Positions 10,307-18,996 of a stretch of DNA of 33,319 nt are shown piece by piece. The DNA lies in contig CALAGN010000131.1 of NCBI GenBank assembly GCA_937891785.1, forward strand, positions 1 through 33,319. Direction: 5' to 3'. Source of the DNA: an uncultured Octadecabacter sp. (GTDB taxonomy: Bacteria; Pseudomonadota; Alphaproteobacteria; Rhodobacterales; Rhodobacteraceae). The notes below the pieces were generated by a model that saw only the letters and a program-made list of their open reading frames with translations, ran no database searches and was not told the origin of the DNA. The stretch's first letter is position 1. Each line of letters opens with the position of its first letter. The translations under genes were made by a program, and so were the position numbers.

Positions 10307-11695
10307 ATGCAGTATATCTCAACCCGTGGTCAAGCGCCCAAGCTGACGTTTGAACAGGCGATGATGACGGGGCTGGCGCGCGATGGCGGGCTTTATGTGC
10401 CCGAGACCATCCCGACGCTCAGCGCTGACCAGATCGCTGCGATGGCCGGGCAGTCCTACGAGGATATTGCCTTCACCGTGATGCGCCCGTTTATCGGTGA
10501 TACCTTTACGGACGCCGAATTCCGCGCGCTGATTGATGCGGCTTACGGCGGTTTTGGCCACGATGCCCGCGCGCCATTGGTCCAACTTGCCCCCAATCAT
10601 TTCCTGCTGGAATTGTTCCACGGGCCAACGCTGGCCTTCAAAGATTTTGCCATGCAGTTGATCGGCCAGATGTTCCAAGCGGCACTTTCGCGGTCCGGTG
10701 ATCGGATTACGATTGTTGGCGCGACGTCCGGCGATACCGGATCGGCGGCGATTGAGGCCTTCAGGGGCCTGTCCAACGTTGATGTGTTCATTCTGTTTCC
10801 GCATGGTCGTGTTTCCGAAGTGCAGCGCCGCCAGATGACAACGCCAAGCGAGGCGAATGTTCATGCTCTCGCCGTTGACGGCGATTTCGACGATTGCCAA
10901 GCTGCCCTGAAGGACATGTTCAACGATTTCGATTTCCGCGACGAGGTGCGTTTGGCAGGTGTGAACAGCATCAACTGGGGCCGCGTGTTGGCGCAGGTGG
11001 TCTACTACTTCTCCAGCGCCGTCAGCCTTGGTGCGCCGCACCGCAAGGTCAGCTTCACCGTGCCGACAGGCAATTTCGGCGACATTTTCGCGGGTTATAT
11101 CGCCAAAGAAATGGGCCTGCCGATTGAACAACTGATCATCGCCACGAACCAGAACGATATCCTGCACCGCACCCTGCAAACCGGCGAGCAGATCAAGCAG
11201 GGTGTCACGTCGTCTATCAGCCCGTCGATGGATATTCAGGTGTCGTCCAATTTCGAACGGGCGCTGTTTTATGCATACGGGCAAGATGGCGCTACAGTGG
11301 CGCAGCAGATGGATGACCTAAAGACCAAAGGCGGGTTCAAGATCAGCCAGGGGGCCTATCAGATGCTGCGCGATACCTTTGCATCCGGCAGCGTGTCCGA
11401 AGACGAAACCCTTGCCACAATCGGCGGACAAGTCGGCGTCACCAACGAAGTGTTCTGCCCGCACACGGCTGTCGGCGTGCGCGTGGCCCATGACCACCTT
11501 GGCACCACACCAATGATCACGCTGGCCACCGCGCATCCGGCAAAGTTTCCCGATGCCGTTGAACAAGCCACTGGCACACGCCCGCAACTTCCACCACATA
11601 TGGCCGATCTATTAGAGCGTGACGAACGGGTCACGCGCGTCGCTAACGATTTGCCCGCATTGCAAGCCCTTATCAAAGAACGGATCACCGCTTGA
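10307..11695 (+). CDS. thrC: Threonine synthase
   Basis: ThrC converts O-phosphohomoserine to threonine with pyridoxal phosphate, the last step of threonine synthesis. The 462-aa product begins MQYISTRGQAPKLTFEQA as in the long bacterial class. The PLP lysine is Lys112 in GPTLAFKDFAMQ. GATSGDTGSAA binds the phosphate, and NSINWGR and PTGNFGDIFAGY are typical. AAGGA lies 8 nt before the ATG. It sits 3 nt after surf1 and its TGA overlaps the TTG start of the next gene. lysC, the shared first step of aspartate-family synthesis, is elsewhere in this window at 24679-25917. Confidence 0.97.
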   Translation: MQYISTRGQAPKLTFEQAMMTGLARDGGLYVPETIPTLSADQIAAMAGQSYEDIAFTVMRPFIGDTFTDAEFRALIDAAYGGFGHDARAPLVQLAPNHFLLELFHGPTLAFKDFAMQLIGQMFQAALSRSGDRITIVGATSGDTGSAAIEAFRGLSNVDVFILFPHGRVSEVQRRQMTTPSEANVHALAVDGDFDDCQAALKDMFNDFDFRDEVRLAGVNSINWGRVLAQVVYYFSSAVSLGAPHRKVSFTVPTGNFGDIFAGYIAKEMGLPIEQLIIATNQNDILHRTLQTGEQIKQGVTSSISPSMDIQVSSNFERALFYAYGQDGATVAQQMDDLKTKGGFKISQGAYQMLRDTFASGSVSEDETLATIGGQVGVTNEVFCPHTAVGVRVAHDHLGTTPMITLATAHPAKFPDAVEQATGTRPQLPPHMADLLERDERVTRVANDLPALQALIKERITA

Positions 11696-12957
11696 GCGTC
11701 CAACTTCATACCCTGTCCAACGGTCTGCGGATTGTCACCGAACACATGCCTGGCTTAAAATCCGCGTCCCTCGGGATTTGGGTCAACGCAGGCGGACGCA
11801 ACGAAACGTCGCAACAAAACGGCATCGCGCATTTCCTTGAACATATGGCGTTCAAAGGCACAAAGATCCGCAGCGCATTGCAAATCGCGGAAGCCATCGA
11901 AGATGTGGGTGGCTATATCAACGCCTATACCTCGCGCGAGATGACGGCTTATTACGCGCGCGTCCTGCAAGACGATGTGCCTCTGGCGCTCGAAGTTATT
12001 TCCGACATCTTGCTGAACCCGGTTTTTGACCCCGCCGAAATCGAGGTCGAGCGTGGCGTGATCCTGCAAGAGATCGGGCAGGCGCTTGATACCCCCGACG
12101 ATATTATCTTTGATTGGCTGCAAGAGGTCGCCTATCCCGATCAGCCCCTTGGTCGCACGATCCTTGGTCCCGCCGAACGTGTCAGCGCGTTCAGTCGCGC
12201 AGATCTGACCGAGTTTGTGCGCACCAACTACCAACCCGCGCAGATGATTCTGTCGGCGGCAGGCGCTGTCGATCACGACACGATTGTTGCCCGCGCCGAA
12301 GAATTGTTCGGGCACCTTGATACCGGCCCTGCGCAGGCGTTGATTGTCCCTGCGAATTTTCAGAGCGGTGAACGCCACGAAGTAAAAGCGTTGGAACAGG
12401 TCCACTTTGCCCTCGCGCTTGAGGGACCGGCCTATAACGACCCCGAGATTTACACAGCGCAGATCTATGCCACGGCATTGGGTGGCGGGATGTCGTCGCG
12501 ACTGTTTCAGGAAGTGCGTGAAAAGCGCGGCCTTTGCTACACGATCTTTGCGCAGGCAGGGGCCTATGCGGATTCAGGTATGACCACGATCTATGCAGGC
12601 ACATCAGCGGACCAGATTGGCGATCTGGCCGGAATTACGATGGACGAGATAAAGCGCAGCGCCGACGACATGCGCGCCGATGAAGTCGCGCGCGCCCGTG
12701 CCCAGCTTAAAGCGGGATTGCTGATGGGGCTCGAAAGCCCGTCAAGTCGCGCCGAACGTCTGGCACGTTTGGTGTCGATTTGGGGCCGCGTGCCGACGCT
12801 TGAAGAAACGGTCGCGCGGATTGATGCGGTTACAACCGGCGACGTCAAAGGATTTGCAGCCAATATGGCTGTCAACTCGGGCGCAGCCCTGACGATCTAT
12901 GGCCCAAGTCAATCCGCACCACGCCTTGCCGAACTACGTGAAAGGCTCGCCGCTTAA
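11692..12957 (+). CDS. M16 family zinc peptidase (mitochondrial processing peptidase-like)
   Basis: This 421-aa protein belongs to the M16B peptidases related to the beta subunit of mitochondrial processing peptidase. The inverted zinc motif HFLEH is at residues 47-51, with the downstream Glu in the EVERGVILQEI segment. The second half has the glycine-rich GGGMSSRLFQEVREKRGLCY typical of the inactive-like domain, so one chain carries both halves. The start TTG at 11692 overlaps the thrC stop (TTGA); the residues after it, SVQLHTLSNGLRIVTE, match the family N-terminus, so a later start is unlikely. Its own stop overlaps the next start (TAATG). The physiological substrate is unknown. Confidence 0.93.
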   Translation: MSVQLHTLSNGLRIVTEHMPGLKSASLGIWVNAGGRNETSQQNGIAHFLEHMAFKGTKIRSALQIAEAIEDVGGYINAYTSREMTAYYARVLQDDVPLALEVISDILLNPVFDPAEIEVERGVILQEIGQALDTPDDIIFDWLQEVAYPDQPLGRTILGPAERVSAFSRADLTEFVRTNYQPAQMILSAAGAVDHDTIVARAEELFGHLDTGPAQALIVPANFQSGERHEVKALEQVHFALALEGPAYNDPEIYTAQIYATALGGGMSSRLFQEVREKRGLCYTIFAQAGAYADSGMTTIYAGTSADQIGDLAGITMDEIKRSADDMRADEVARARAQLKAGLLMGLESPSSRAERLARLVSIWGRVPTLEETVARIDAVTTGDVKGFAANMAVNSGAALTIYGPSQSAPRLAELRERLAA

Positions 12958-13541
12958 TGCTACGCCCAAGACGCAAAGTCCGGATTGAGACCGAGCGGCT
13001 GACGTTGCGCCCGCCGGTACATGGGGATTTTCGCTCTTGGACTGCATTGCGACAGGCAAGTTTTGACTTCCTATCCCCATGGGAACCCGCATGGGCCAAG
13101 GATCACCTCAGCCGTAGGAGTTTTGCCAACCGTGTGTATTGGGCGCAGCGGTCTATCAATAGCGGCACCGCGGTGCCGCTATTTTTGATTCGGCGCGAAG
13201 ACGACACGCTTCTTGGGGCGATCACGCTTGATAATATCCGGCGCGGACCCGCGCAGGCTGGCACGACCGGCTATTGGATCGGCGCGGATTTCGCGCGGCA
13301 GGGCTATATGCGTGAGGCGATCCAAGGCCTTGTGCATCACGCCTTTCACGCGCTCGACCTGAGCCGTATCGAGGCTGGTTGCCTGCCCGAAAACACCCCC
13401 TCGCGCAGCCTGCTTGAAAAATGCGGCTATAAATACGAAGGCGTCGCCCAAAGTTATTTGCAGATCGACGGGCGCTGGCGCAATCATGTGCTCTACGCCA
13501 ATCTGCGCAATGACCGGCGCGGCAAGACTGATGCGGGGTAA
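12957..13541 (+). CDS. RimJ/RimL-like GNAT N-acetyltransferase
   Basis: This 194-aa GNAT-fold protein resembles RimJ/RimL, which acetylate protein N-termini such as those of ribosomal proteins S5 and L12. Family features are ERLTLRPP near the N-terminus, GAITLDNIRRGPAQAGTTGYWIG, the acetyl-CoA loop around FARQGYMREAI, and the C-terminal NTPSRSLLEKCGY segment. The true substrate cannot be told from sequence. Its ATG overlaps the M16 peptidase stop, and the next gene begins 6 nt after its stop. Codons 68 onward contain a 26-bp perfect palindrome (separate entry). Confidence 0.9.
   Translation: MLRPRRKVRIETERLTLRPPVHGDFRSWTALRQASFDFLSPWEPAWAKDHLSRRSFANRVYWAQRSINSGTAVPLFLIRREDDTLLGAITLDNIRRGPAQAGTTGYWIGADFARQGYMREAIQGLVHHAFHALDLSRIEAGCLPENTPSRSLLEKCGYKYEGVAQSYLQIDGRWRNHVLYANLRNDRRGKTDAG
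13158..13183 (+). repeat. 26-bp perfect palindrome plus T-run inside the RimJ-like gene
   Basis: Bases 13158-13170 and 13171-13183 are exact reverse complements (13 bp each side). The core arm is GGCACCG and its centre is CCGCGG. The sequence runs straight into TTTTT (13182-13186). In RNA this gives a stem of about 11 bp with a 4-nt loop followed by U5, the shape of an intrinsic terminator. It encodes NSGTAVPL, a stretch that fits the protein family, so it is not an insertion that breaks the gene. Confidence 0.8.
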
Positions 13542-13547
13542 GGGAAA

Positions 13548-14963
13548 ATGCTCAATGCGGTGACGCCGGATTTTGAAGTGCAATTGCGCGGGAAGTTACC
13601 CGCTGCCACGTTTCGCGACGACACTGCTGCCTATCTAAGCGAACCACGCGGACGTTGGACGGGGCAGGGACTTGTACTTGCGCCATCGAGCACGAGCGAG
13701 GTTTCGCAGATTGTGCGGGCCTGTGCGGCGGCGAGGATTGGCGTGGTACCTTACGGTGGCGGAACCGGACTGGTCGGCGGGCAGCTGCAATCGGATGGTC
13801 CTGCGCCAGTGATCTTGTCGCTTGAGCGCATGAAGGTAATCCGCGACATCTATCCCAGCGAGAATGTGATGGTTGTGGATGCGGGCGTGATCCTGGCAGA
13901 TGTGCAGCGCGCCGCGGCAAGTGTGGACCGGATGTTTGCGCTCTCGCTCGCGTCCGAAGGCTCGGCGCGGATCGGTGGGCTGTTGTCGACAAATGCGGGC
14001 GGTGTGAATGTGCTGCGTTACGGCAATGCACGCGCGCAGTGTTTGGGTCTTGAAGTGGTACGCCCGGATGGCTCGGTGTGGAACGGGCTAACACGGCTGC
14101 GCAAGGATAACACGGGCTATGATCTGCGTGATCTGATGATCGGCGCCGAAGGAACATTGGGCGTGATTACCGCCGCCGCGCTGCGCCTTGTGCCGGTGCC
14201 CAACGAAGTTGGTGCGGCGATCTTTGCGGTGCCCTCGCCGCAGGCCGCACTTGAATTGCTCGCCCTTGCAGGCGAACACTTGGGCGATACGATTTCAGCG
14301 TTTGAGTTGATGCACCGCCAAGGGCCGGATTTTCTGCGCGAGGTCGGACCAGAGATCGTCATGCCCTTCGCCGATCAACCCGATTGGATGGTGCTGATCG
14401 ACGTAGGCTTGCCGCGTGGGCTGTCGCCAGATGCAGCCCTTGGCGATCTTTACGCCGCAGCCGATGACGCAGGTCTGGTCAGCGACGGCGTGATCGCCCA
14501 GTCACTGTCGCAGCGGGCCGCTTTCTGGACATTGCGCGAAAGCATCCCCGAGGCGAACCGCCGGATCGGATCAATTTCGTCGCATGATATTTCGGTCCCG
14601 CTCTCGTGCATTCCTGACTTCATTGCACAGGGCGGGCGCGCACTCGCGGCCTTGGGCGCGTTTCGGATCAACTGCTTTGGCCATCTAGGTGACGGAAACC
14701 TGCACTACAACGTCTTCCCGCCGCACGGCAAATTGCGAGATGATTTCCGCGATCACCGCGACGTCGTTAAGAGAACTGTGCACGACCTGGCGCACAGCTT
14801 TGGTGGGTCGGTCAGCGCTGAACACGGGATCGGGCGGCTTAAGGTCGCTGATCTGGAACGCTATGGCGATCCGGCCAAGCTGGCGATGATGCGGGCGATC
14901 AAAGCGGCCCTTGATCCGGACGGCATCATGAACCCCGGCGCTGTTTTGCGTCGCGATCAGTGA
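13548..14963 (+). CDS. FAD-linked 2-hydroxyacid dehydrogenase (GlcD / D-2-hydroxyglutarate dehydrogenase type)
   Basis: This 471-aa flavoprotein has the PCMH-type FAD domain with the pyrophosphate loop PYGGGTGLVGGQ (about residues 66-77), SEGSARIGGLLSTNAGG and GAEGTLGVIT. The C-terminal FAD-oxidase domain contains FGHLGDGNLHYNVFPP and the final GGSVSAEHGIGRLK. These are typical of D-lactate, glycolate (GlcD) and D-2-hydroxyglutarate dehydrogenases. The extended HLGDGNLHYN and SAEHGIG context favours the D-2-hydroxyglutarate branch, but substrate assignment is tentative. AGGGA precedes ATG 13548. It is the last gene of the surf1-thrC run, and a small hairpin follows its stop. Confidence 0.9.
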   Translation: MLNAVTPDFEVQLRGKLPAATFRDDTAAYLSEPRGRWTGQGLVLAPSSTSEVSQIVRACAAARIGVVPYGGGTGLVGGQLQSDGPAPVILSLERMKVIRDIYPSENVMVVDAGVILADVQRAAASVDRMFALSLASEGSARIGGLLSTNAGGVNVLRYGNARAQCLGLEVVRPDGSVWNGLTRLRKDNTGYDLRDLMIGAEGTLGVITAAALRLVPVPNEVGAAIFAVPSPQAALELLALAGEHLGDTISAFELMHRQGPDFLREVGPEIVMPFADQPDWMVLIDVGLPRGLSPDAALGDLYAAADDAGLVSDGVIAQSLSQRAAFWTLRESIPEANRRIGSISSHDISVPLSCIPDFIAQGGRALAALGAFRINCFGHLGDGNLHYNVFPPHGKLRDDFRDHRDVVKRTVHDLAHSFGGSVSAEHGIGRLKVADLERYGDPAKLAMMRAIKAALDPDGIMNPGAVLRRDQ

Positions 14964-14964
14964 T

Positions 14965-14979
14965 GCCTCTGCCAGAGGC
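14965..14979 (+). terminator. Small hairpin after the FAD dehydrogenase gene
   Basis: GCCTCT (14965-14970) and AGAGGC (14974-14979) form a 6-bp stem with a 3-nt loop directly after the stop codon, followed by CCTTATTA. It is a plausible weak terminator in a convergent spacer. Confidence 0.4.
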
Positions 14980-15002
14980 CCTTATTAGCCATAGGGATTA
15001 GC

Positions 15003-15042
15003 CGCGGGCGATACGTCTTTGGGGCCGCGCTAGTCGCCCGCG
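15003..15042 (-). terminator. Inverted repeat spanning the apt stop codon
   Basis: CGCGGGCGA (15003-15011) is the exact reverse complement of TCGCCCGCG (15034-15042), with a 22-nt spacer. The right arm lies in the last codons of apt. It may end the mtnP operon transcript, but no U-run follows. Confidence 0.35.
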
Positions 15043-15560
15043 TAGGCGCAAAGCGCGTGCACCTCCATGCCAAGGCTCTCGAGGCGCGCTCTCCCGCCCA
15101 GATCGGGCAGATCGATGACAAAAGCGCAACCGATCACCTGCGCTCCAAGACGTTCGATAAGCTTGATACCTGCCTCGGCAGTGCCACCTGTTGCGAGCAG
15201 GTCATCGACCAAAAGGACCTTAGTGCCGGCTTCAAGCGCGTCATCGTGCATTTCCATCACTGCCTCGCCGTATTCCAATGCGTAAGCTTGCTCGATCGTC
15301 TTTCCGGGCAGTTTCCCCTTTTTGCGGATTGGCACGAAGCCCTTGCCAAGTTGGTGCGCGATTGCACCCCCAAGGATAAAGCCGCGCGCTTCGAGCCCGA
15401 TTACCACGTCGATGTCCGCGCCCGCATAGGGGTGCAAAAGCTGGTCCACAGCGATCCGGAACCCGCGCGGATCCGCGAACAAGGTAGTCACATCGCGGAA
15501 CATGATGCCCGCATGCGGAAAATCGGGGATCGTGCGGATGTAGTCTTTGACGGTTTTCAT
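15030..15560 (-). CDS. apt: Adenine phosphoribosyltransferase
   Basis: Apt makes AMP from adenine and PRPP. The 176-aa product has the family N-terminus ([18 protein letters not shown]), the [14 protein letters not shown] segment and the PRPP-binding loop [14 protein letters not shown]. Length matches the short bacterial class. It is the last gene of a minus-strand set with mtnP, whose product releases adenine from methylthioadenosine, so the two enzymes act in sequence. AGGACA lies close upstream of the ATG; the gap to the preceding gene is 15 nt. Confidence 0.96.
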   Translation of the reverse strand: MKTVKDYIRTIPDFPHAGIMFRDVTTLFADPRGFRIAVDQLLHPYAGADIDVVIGLEARGFILGGAIAHQLGKGFVPIRKKGKLPGKTIEQAYALEYGEAVMEMHDDALEAGTKVLLVDDLLATGGTAEAGIKLIERLGAQVIGCAFVIDLPDLGGRARLESLGMEVHALCAYAGD

Positions 15561-15575
15561 GGGGTGTCCTGCAGG

Positions 15576-16247
15576 TTAATTTCGGGATGCATAGTGCCGC
15601 GCCACGGCCATGCGATCTTGGGGGCCAAGTTTACGCACAGAGTTGGAGTCTTCCGAGAAGACCGAGCGGGTGTCGTAAAACGGATTGCGAATATCAGTAA
15701 GTAGGCCAAGCCCTTGGGTCAATTCTTCGAGCATGATCGAGTCGGCCTCGTCCAAGGGAATATCGCGGGCAATAACAATCACCGCATCAGTGATTTCAAG
15801 GGCGTCGTTCCACCAGACTTGCACGATGGCGGCACTGATCGGGACACCTTCCAGTTCGGAAATACCAAGGCCGCTGATCTGATCTCCAGAAACGATGTTG
15901 CGCAGAATAATACTGATATCAGCCGAGCCAGACTTATCGCGACGGCGCAATTGGATCGCGTCTGTCGCATTGTTCAACTGCTGGATCGCGCGATCAAGCG
16001 ATTGCGAAAGCATTTCTTGCAAATCGCCTGGAAACCCGGGTGGAGCAGGATCAAAGCCGACGATAATCTGCTGTCCACGCGGCGGCGTCCAACGCACGAA
16101 TGGCGATTGGCACGACCCGCCGGGACGGGCGCCACAGGCAACCGTGCGATAGAAATCCTCATCCGTGAGGGGACCATTGCTGGCGATGAATTCTTGCGCC
16201 TTTAGGGGCAAGGCGAACAACAGCAACAGGACCACGAGATATTTCAC
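15576..16247 (-). CDS. Secreted DUF2927 family protein
   Basis: This 223-aa protein starts with a clear signal peptide (MKYLVVLLLLFALPLKAQ, cleavage probably after the Ala near 17). Its body matches the DUF2927 family as I remember it, with the closing pattern LEELTQGLGLLTDIRNPFYD and SVFSEDSNSVRKLGPQDR. Two cysteines near residues 38 and 46 may form a disulfide. The EELTQ-like stretch resembles zinc-peptidase-like families, but no full HExxH is present. It overlaps the mtnP stop by 4 nt and precedes apt by 15 nt. Function is unknown. Confidence 0.82.
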   Translation of the reverse strand: MKYLVVLLLLFALPLKAQEFIASNGPLTDEDFYRTVACGARPGGSCQSPFVRWTPPRGQQIIVGFDPAPPGFPGDLQEMLSQSLDRAIQQLNNATDAIQLRRRDKSGSADISIILRNIVSGDQISGLGISELEGVPISAAIVQVWWNDALEITDAVIVIARDIPLDEADSIMLEELTQGLGLLTDIRNPFYDTRSVFSEDSNSVRKLGPQDRMAVARHYASRN

Positions 16248-17113
16248 AACACGCGTCCAGCGATGACAGCCAGTTTTTCCAAAAGCACAGGGTCACGCTT
16301 GTCTGGTGCGGTCATGATCGCGTGCTCCAATGCGTGATCACAGCCGCTGGTGCATGTGTGGCGCGCCGCGCCCAAAAGCGCGGGCAGACGCGCAATCAAG
16401 TCGCGTGCGTTGGCGGAATTTGCTCCGAGGGTGGCGATGATGTCACTGATTTCAACCGCGCCGTGGTCGGGATGCCAGCTATCAAAGTCGGTGATCATCG
16501 CGATTGACGCATAACAAAGTTCAGCCTCGCGGGCGAGTTTGGCTTCGGGCATATTGGTCATGCCGATCACGTCACAGCCCCAAGCCCGATACATTCTGGA
16601 TTCGGCGATGGATGAAAACTGCGGGCCCTCCATTGCCAGATAGGTGCCGCCACGGTGGGCGCGTATGCCGGCTTTGGCCGCTGCGGTTGCGACCGCATCA
16701 CCGAGCCGCGAACAGGTTGGATGGGCAACGCTCACATGCGCCACACAGCCGGTCCCGAAAAATGATTTTTCGCGCGCGAATGTGCGGTCGATGAACTGGT
16801 CGACGATCACGAAATCACCTGGCGGCATGTCCTCGCGGAACGACCCGCAGGCGCTGACACTGATCACATCTGTGACGCCAAGCCGTTTTAGGGCGTCGAT
16901 ATTGGCACGATACGGAACGGTCGTGGGGGAATGCACATGGCCGCGACCGTGGCGCGGCAAAAACGCCATATCCACGCCGTCCAACGTTCCAGTCAAAATC
17001 TGGTCTGATGGGTCGCCCCACAGCGTGTGCACAGATTGCCACGTCGCGCCGTCCAGTCCGGCGATGTCATAAACACCAGACCCGCCGATTACTCCGATGA
17101 TGGTTTTGGGCAT
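16244..17113 (-). CDS. mtnP: S-methyl-5'-thioadenosine phosphorylase
   Basis: MtnP cleaves methylthioadenosine, a by-product of polyamine and acyl-homoserine-lactone synthesis, to adenine and methylthioribose-1-phosphate. The 289-aa product starts MPKTIIGVIGGSGVYDI. It has the phosphate-site RHGRGHVHSPTTVPYRANI, SACGSFREDMPPGDFV, and the base/substrate segment AMEGPQFSSIAESRMYR, typical of the MTAP class rather than purine nucleoside phosphorylase. The ATG at 17113 is chosen over longer in-frame starts because GCGGAG lies 8 nt upstream and the protein then begins at the family start. It heads the operon with the DUF2927 gene and apt. Confidence 0.95.
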   Translation of the reverse strand: MPKTIIGVIGGSGVYDIAGLDGATWQSVHTLWGDPSDQILTGTLDGVDMAFLPRHGRGHVHSPTTVPYRANIDALKRLGVTDVISVSACGSFREDMPPGDFVIVDQFIDRTFAREKSFFGTGCVAHVSVAHPTCSRLGDAVATAAAKAGIRAHRGGTYLAMEGPQFSSIAESRMYRAWGCDVIGMTNMPEAKLAREAELCYASIAMITDFDSWHPDHGAVEISDIIATLGANSANARDLIARLPALLGAARHTCTSGCDHALEHAIMTAPDKRDPVLLEKLAVIAGRVL

Positions 17114-17297
17114 TGGCTGGCTCCGCGCTGGCGTAGGATGGGTGCAGTTTGGCGCGCATCCACAGGAATGGAAAGTGCGTGGCGGCGCAAACTGCCGTGT
17201 GATGCGGGCAACACCGCGCATTCGGGCCGCCTTGGGACGTGACATTGCGCCGCGTGCCCGTTAGGTGGTTGGAAAATCCCATAAACAGGTGACTCCT
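17114..17297. promoter_or_regulatory. Divergent mtnP / SulP intergenic region with a long stem
   Basis: This 184-nt spacer holds the promoters for both genes. GCAGTTTG (17144-17151) and CAAACTGC (17188-17195) form an 8-bp stem enclosing 36 nt. Inside, CGCA and TGCG can pair as a second short stem. For mtnP this structure would lie about 30 nt ahead of the start codon, in the leader. No known riboswitch class is recognised. Confidence 0.4.
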
Positions 17298-18974
17298 TTG
17301 CCCAAAGCGATGCTCGCGGCCTTTGCCGAACGTCTTGACGCCCACGATCTGAAACCAACCACCAAGGGGCTGACGCCAACGGTCCTGCGGATCGAGGTTC
17401 TGTCGGGCCTGACTGTCGCCCTTGCCCTTGTCCCCGAGGCCGTCGCCTTTGCCTTTGTGGCAGGTGTGCATCCGCTTGTGGGGCTTTACGCGGCCTTTAT
17501 CGTTGGCCTGATCACCGCCCTGATTGGTGGTCGTCCGGGGATGATTTCGGGTGCAACCGGTGCTTTGGCCGTTGTGATGGTCAGCCTTGTTGCGCTGCAT
17601 GGCGTCGAATATCTGTTTGCGACCGTCGTTCTGATGGGTTTGATCCAGTTGTTTGTCGGTTTTATGCATTGGGGCAGGTTCATTCGCCTTGTGCCGCATC
17701 CGGTGATGTTGGGCTTTGTGAACGGGCTTGCGATCGTGATTTTCCTCGCACAGCTGGGCCAGTTTCAGGTGCCCGGTTCTGCCGAAGGTGCCGGTCATGG
17801 CATGGCAAATGGCGAATGGCTGTCAGGGATGCCGCTGTTCTTGATGCTGGGGCTTGTCGCGCTGACGATGGCGATCATTTGGGCCACACCAAAGGTCACC
17901 AAACTGATCCCTGCACCGCTTGCTGGCATTGGCATTGTGGCCGCGCTGGTCATCGGGTTCGGGCTTGATGTGCCGCGCGTTGGTGATCTTGCTTCGATTA
18001 GTGGCACGTTCCCGCCGTTCCACATGCCCTTTAGCTTTGGTGGTGAAGGTGGCGTGGGGATTTATGGCGATATGCTGGCCCCATTCAACCTTGAAACACT
18101 GTGGATCATTGCGCCATTTGCGGTGATTTTGGCGGCGATTGGTCTGATCGAAAGCCTGCTGACGCTGAACCTTGTTGGTGAAATGACCGGCAAGCGCGGT
18201 GGGGCAAGTCAGGAATGCATCGCCCAAGGTGTTGCCAATACGGTCACTGGTTTCTTTGGTGGCATGGGTGGCTGTGCGATGATCGGTCAGTCGATGATCA
18301 ACGTGAAATCCGGCGGACGCACGCGTATTGCCGGTATTGTCTCGGCGCTGTTCCTGCTGAGCTTTATTCTGTTCGCCAGTGGCCTGATTGAACAAATCCC
18401 GTTGGCTGCGTTGGTCGGTGTGATGTTCATGGTCGTGATCGGCACCTTCGCTTGGAACTCGCTGACGATCCTGCGCAAAGTGCCGCTGACGGATGCCTTT
18501 GTCATCGTGCTGGTGACGGTTGTCACGGTTTGGACCGATCTGGCCACGGCTGTCGTTGTCGGTGTGATCGTGTCTGCGCTGGCCTATGCGTGGAACAACG
18601 CGCAGCGCATCCATGCAGTGACTCGTGAAAGCGCGACTGAAAAGGGCGCCAAGGTTTATGAAATAGAAGGGCCGCTTTTCTTTGGCTCAACAGACGGTTT
18701 CAACGAGATTTTCGACGTTGAAAATGATCCCGACACAGTGATCATCGACTTTAACCGTAGCCGTGTGGTGGACCATTCAGCACTTCAGGCGATCGAGGCG
18801 ATTGCCCTGCGCTATGAAGATGCAGGCAAGCAGATCCAGTTGCGCCATCTGTCGCGCGATTGTCACAAGCTGCTATCCAAAGCGGGCCACCTGATGGTCG
18901 ATAGCGATGACGATCCTGACTACGAAATCGCTGCCGATTATTCGGTGCGCACGGGCATCGTCGGCGGGCATTAA
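17298..18974 (+). CDS. SulP family anion transporter with STAS domain
   Basis: This 558-aa inner-membrane transporter of the SulP (SLC26) family has about 10-14 hydrophobic segments. Typical motifs are SGLTVALALVPEAVAFAFVAG near the N-terminus, GGRPGMISGATGAL, ESLLTLNLVGEMTGKRG and TVTGFFGGMGGCAMIGQS. A cytoplasmic STAS domain follows at about residues 455-540, with IIDFNRSRVVDHSALQAIEAI. SulP proteins carry sulfate, bicarbonate or dicarboxylates; the substrate is not evident here. I prefer the TTG at 17298, which has AGG 8 nt upstream. GTG 17289 and GTG 17265 are also possible. It is divergent from mtnP and convergent with the flavin reductase gene (22-nt gap). Confidence 0.92.
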   Translation: MPKAMLAAFAERLDAHDLKPTTKGLTPTVLRIEVLSGLTVALALVPEAVAFAFVAGVHPLVGLYAAFIVGLITALIGGRPGMISGATGALAVVMVSLVALHGVEYLFATVVLMGLIQLFVGFMHWGRFIRLVPHPVMLGFVNGLAIVIFLAQLGQFQVPGSAEGAGHGMANGEWLSGMPLFLMLGLVALTMAIIWATPKVTKLIPAPLAGIGIVAALVIGFGLDVPRVGDLASISGTFPPFHMPFSFGGEGGVGIYGDMLAPFNLETLWIIAPFAVILAAIGLIESLLTLNLVGEMTGKRGGASQECIAQGVANTVTGFFGGMGGCAMIGQSMINVKSGGRTRIAGIVSALFLLSFILFASGLIEQIPLAALVGVMFMVVIGTFAWNSLTILRKVPLTDAFVIVLVTVVTVWTDLATAVVVGVIVSALAYAWNNAQRIHAVTRESATEKGAKVYEIEGPLFFGSTDGFNEIFDVENDPDTVIIDFNRSRVVDHSALQAIEAIALRYEDAGKQIQLRHLSRDCHKLLSKAGHLMVDSDDDPDYEIAADYSVRTGIVGGH

Positions 18975-18996
18975 TTCTGTGCGGCGGCGCGTGCCC

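Noticed and set aside
17067-17798. A 243-aa minus-strand open frame across mtnP and SulP
   Set aside because: It overlaps the divergent promoter region and two well-supported genes, and has a low-complexity polar composition.
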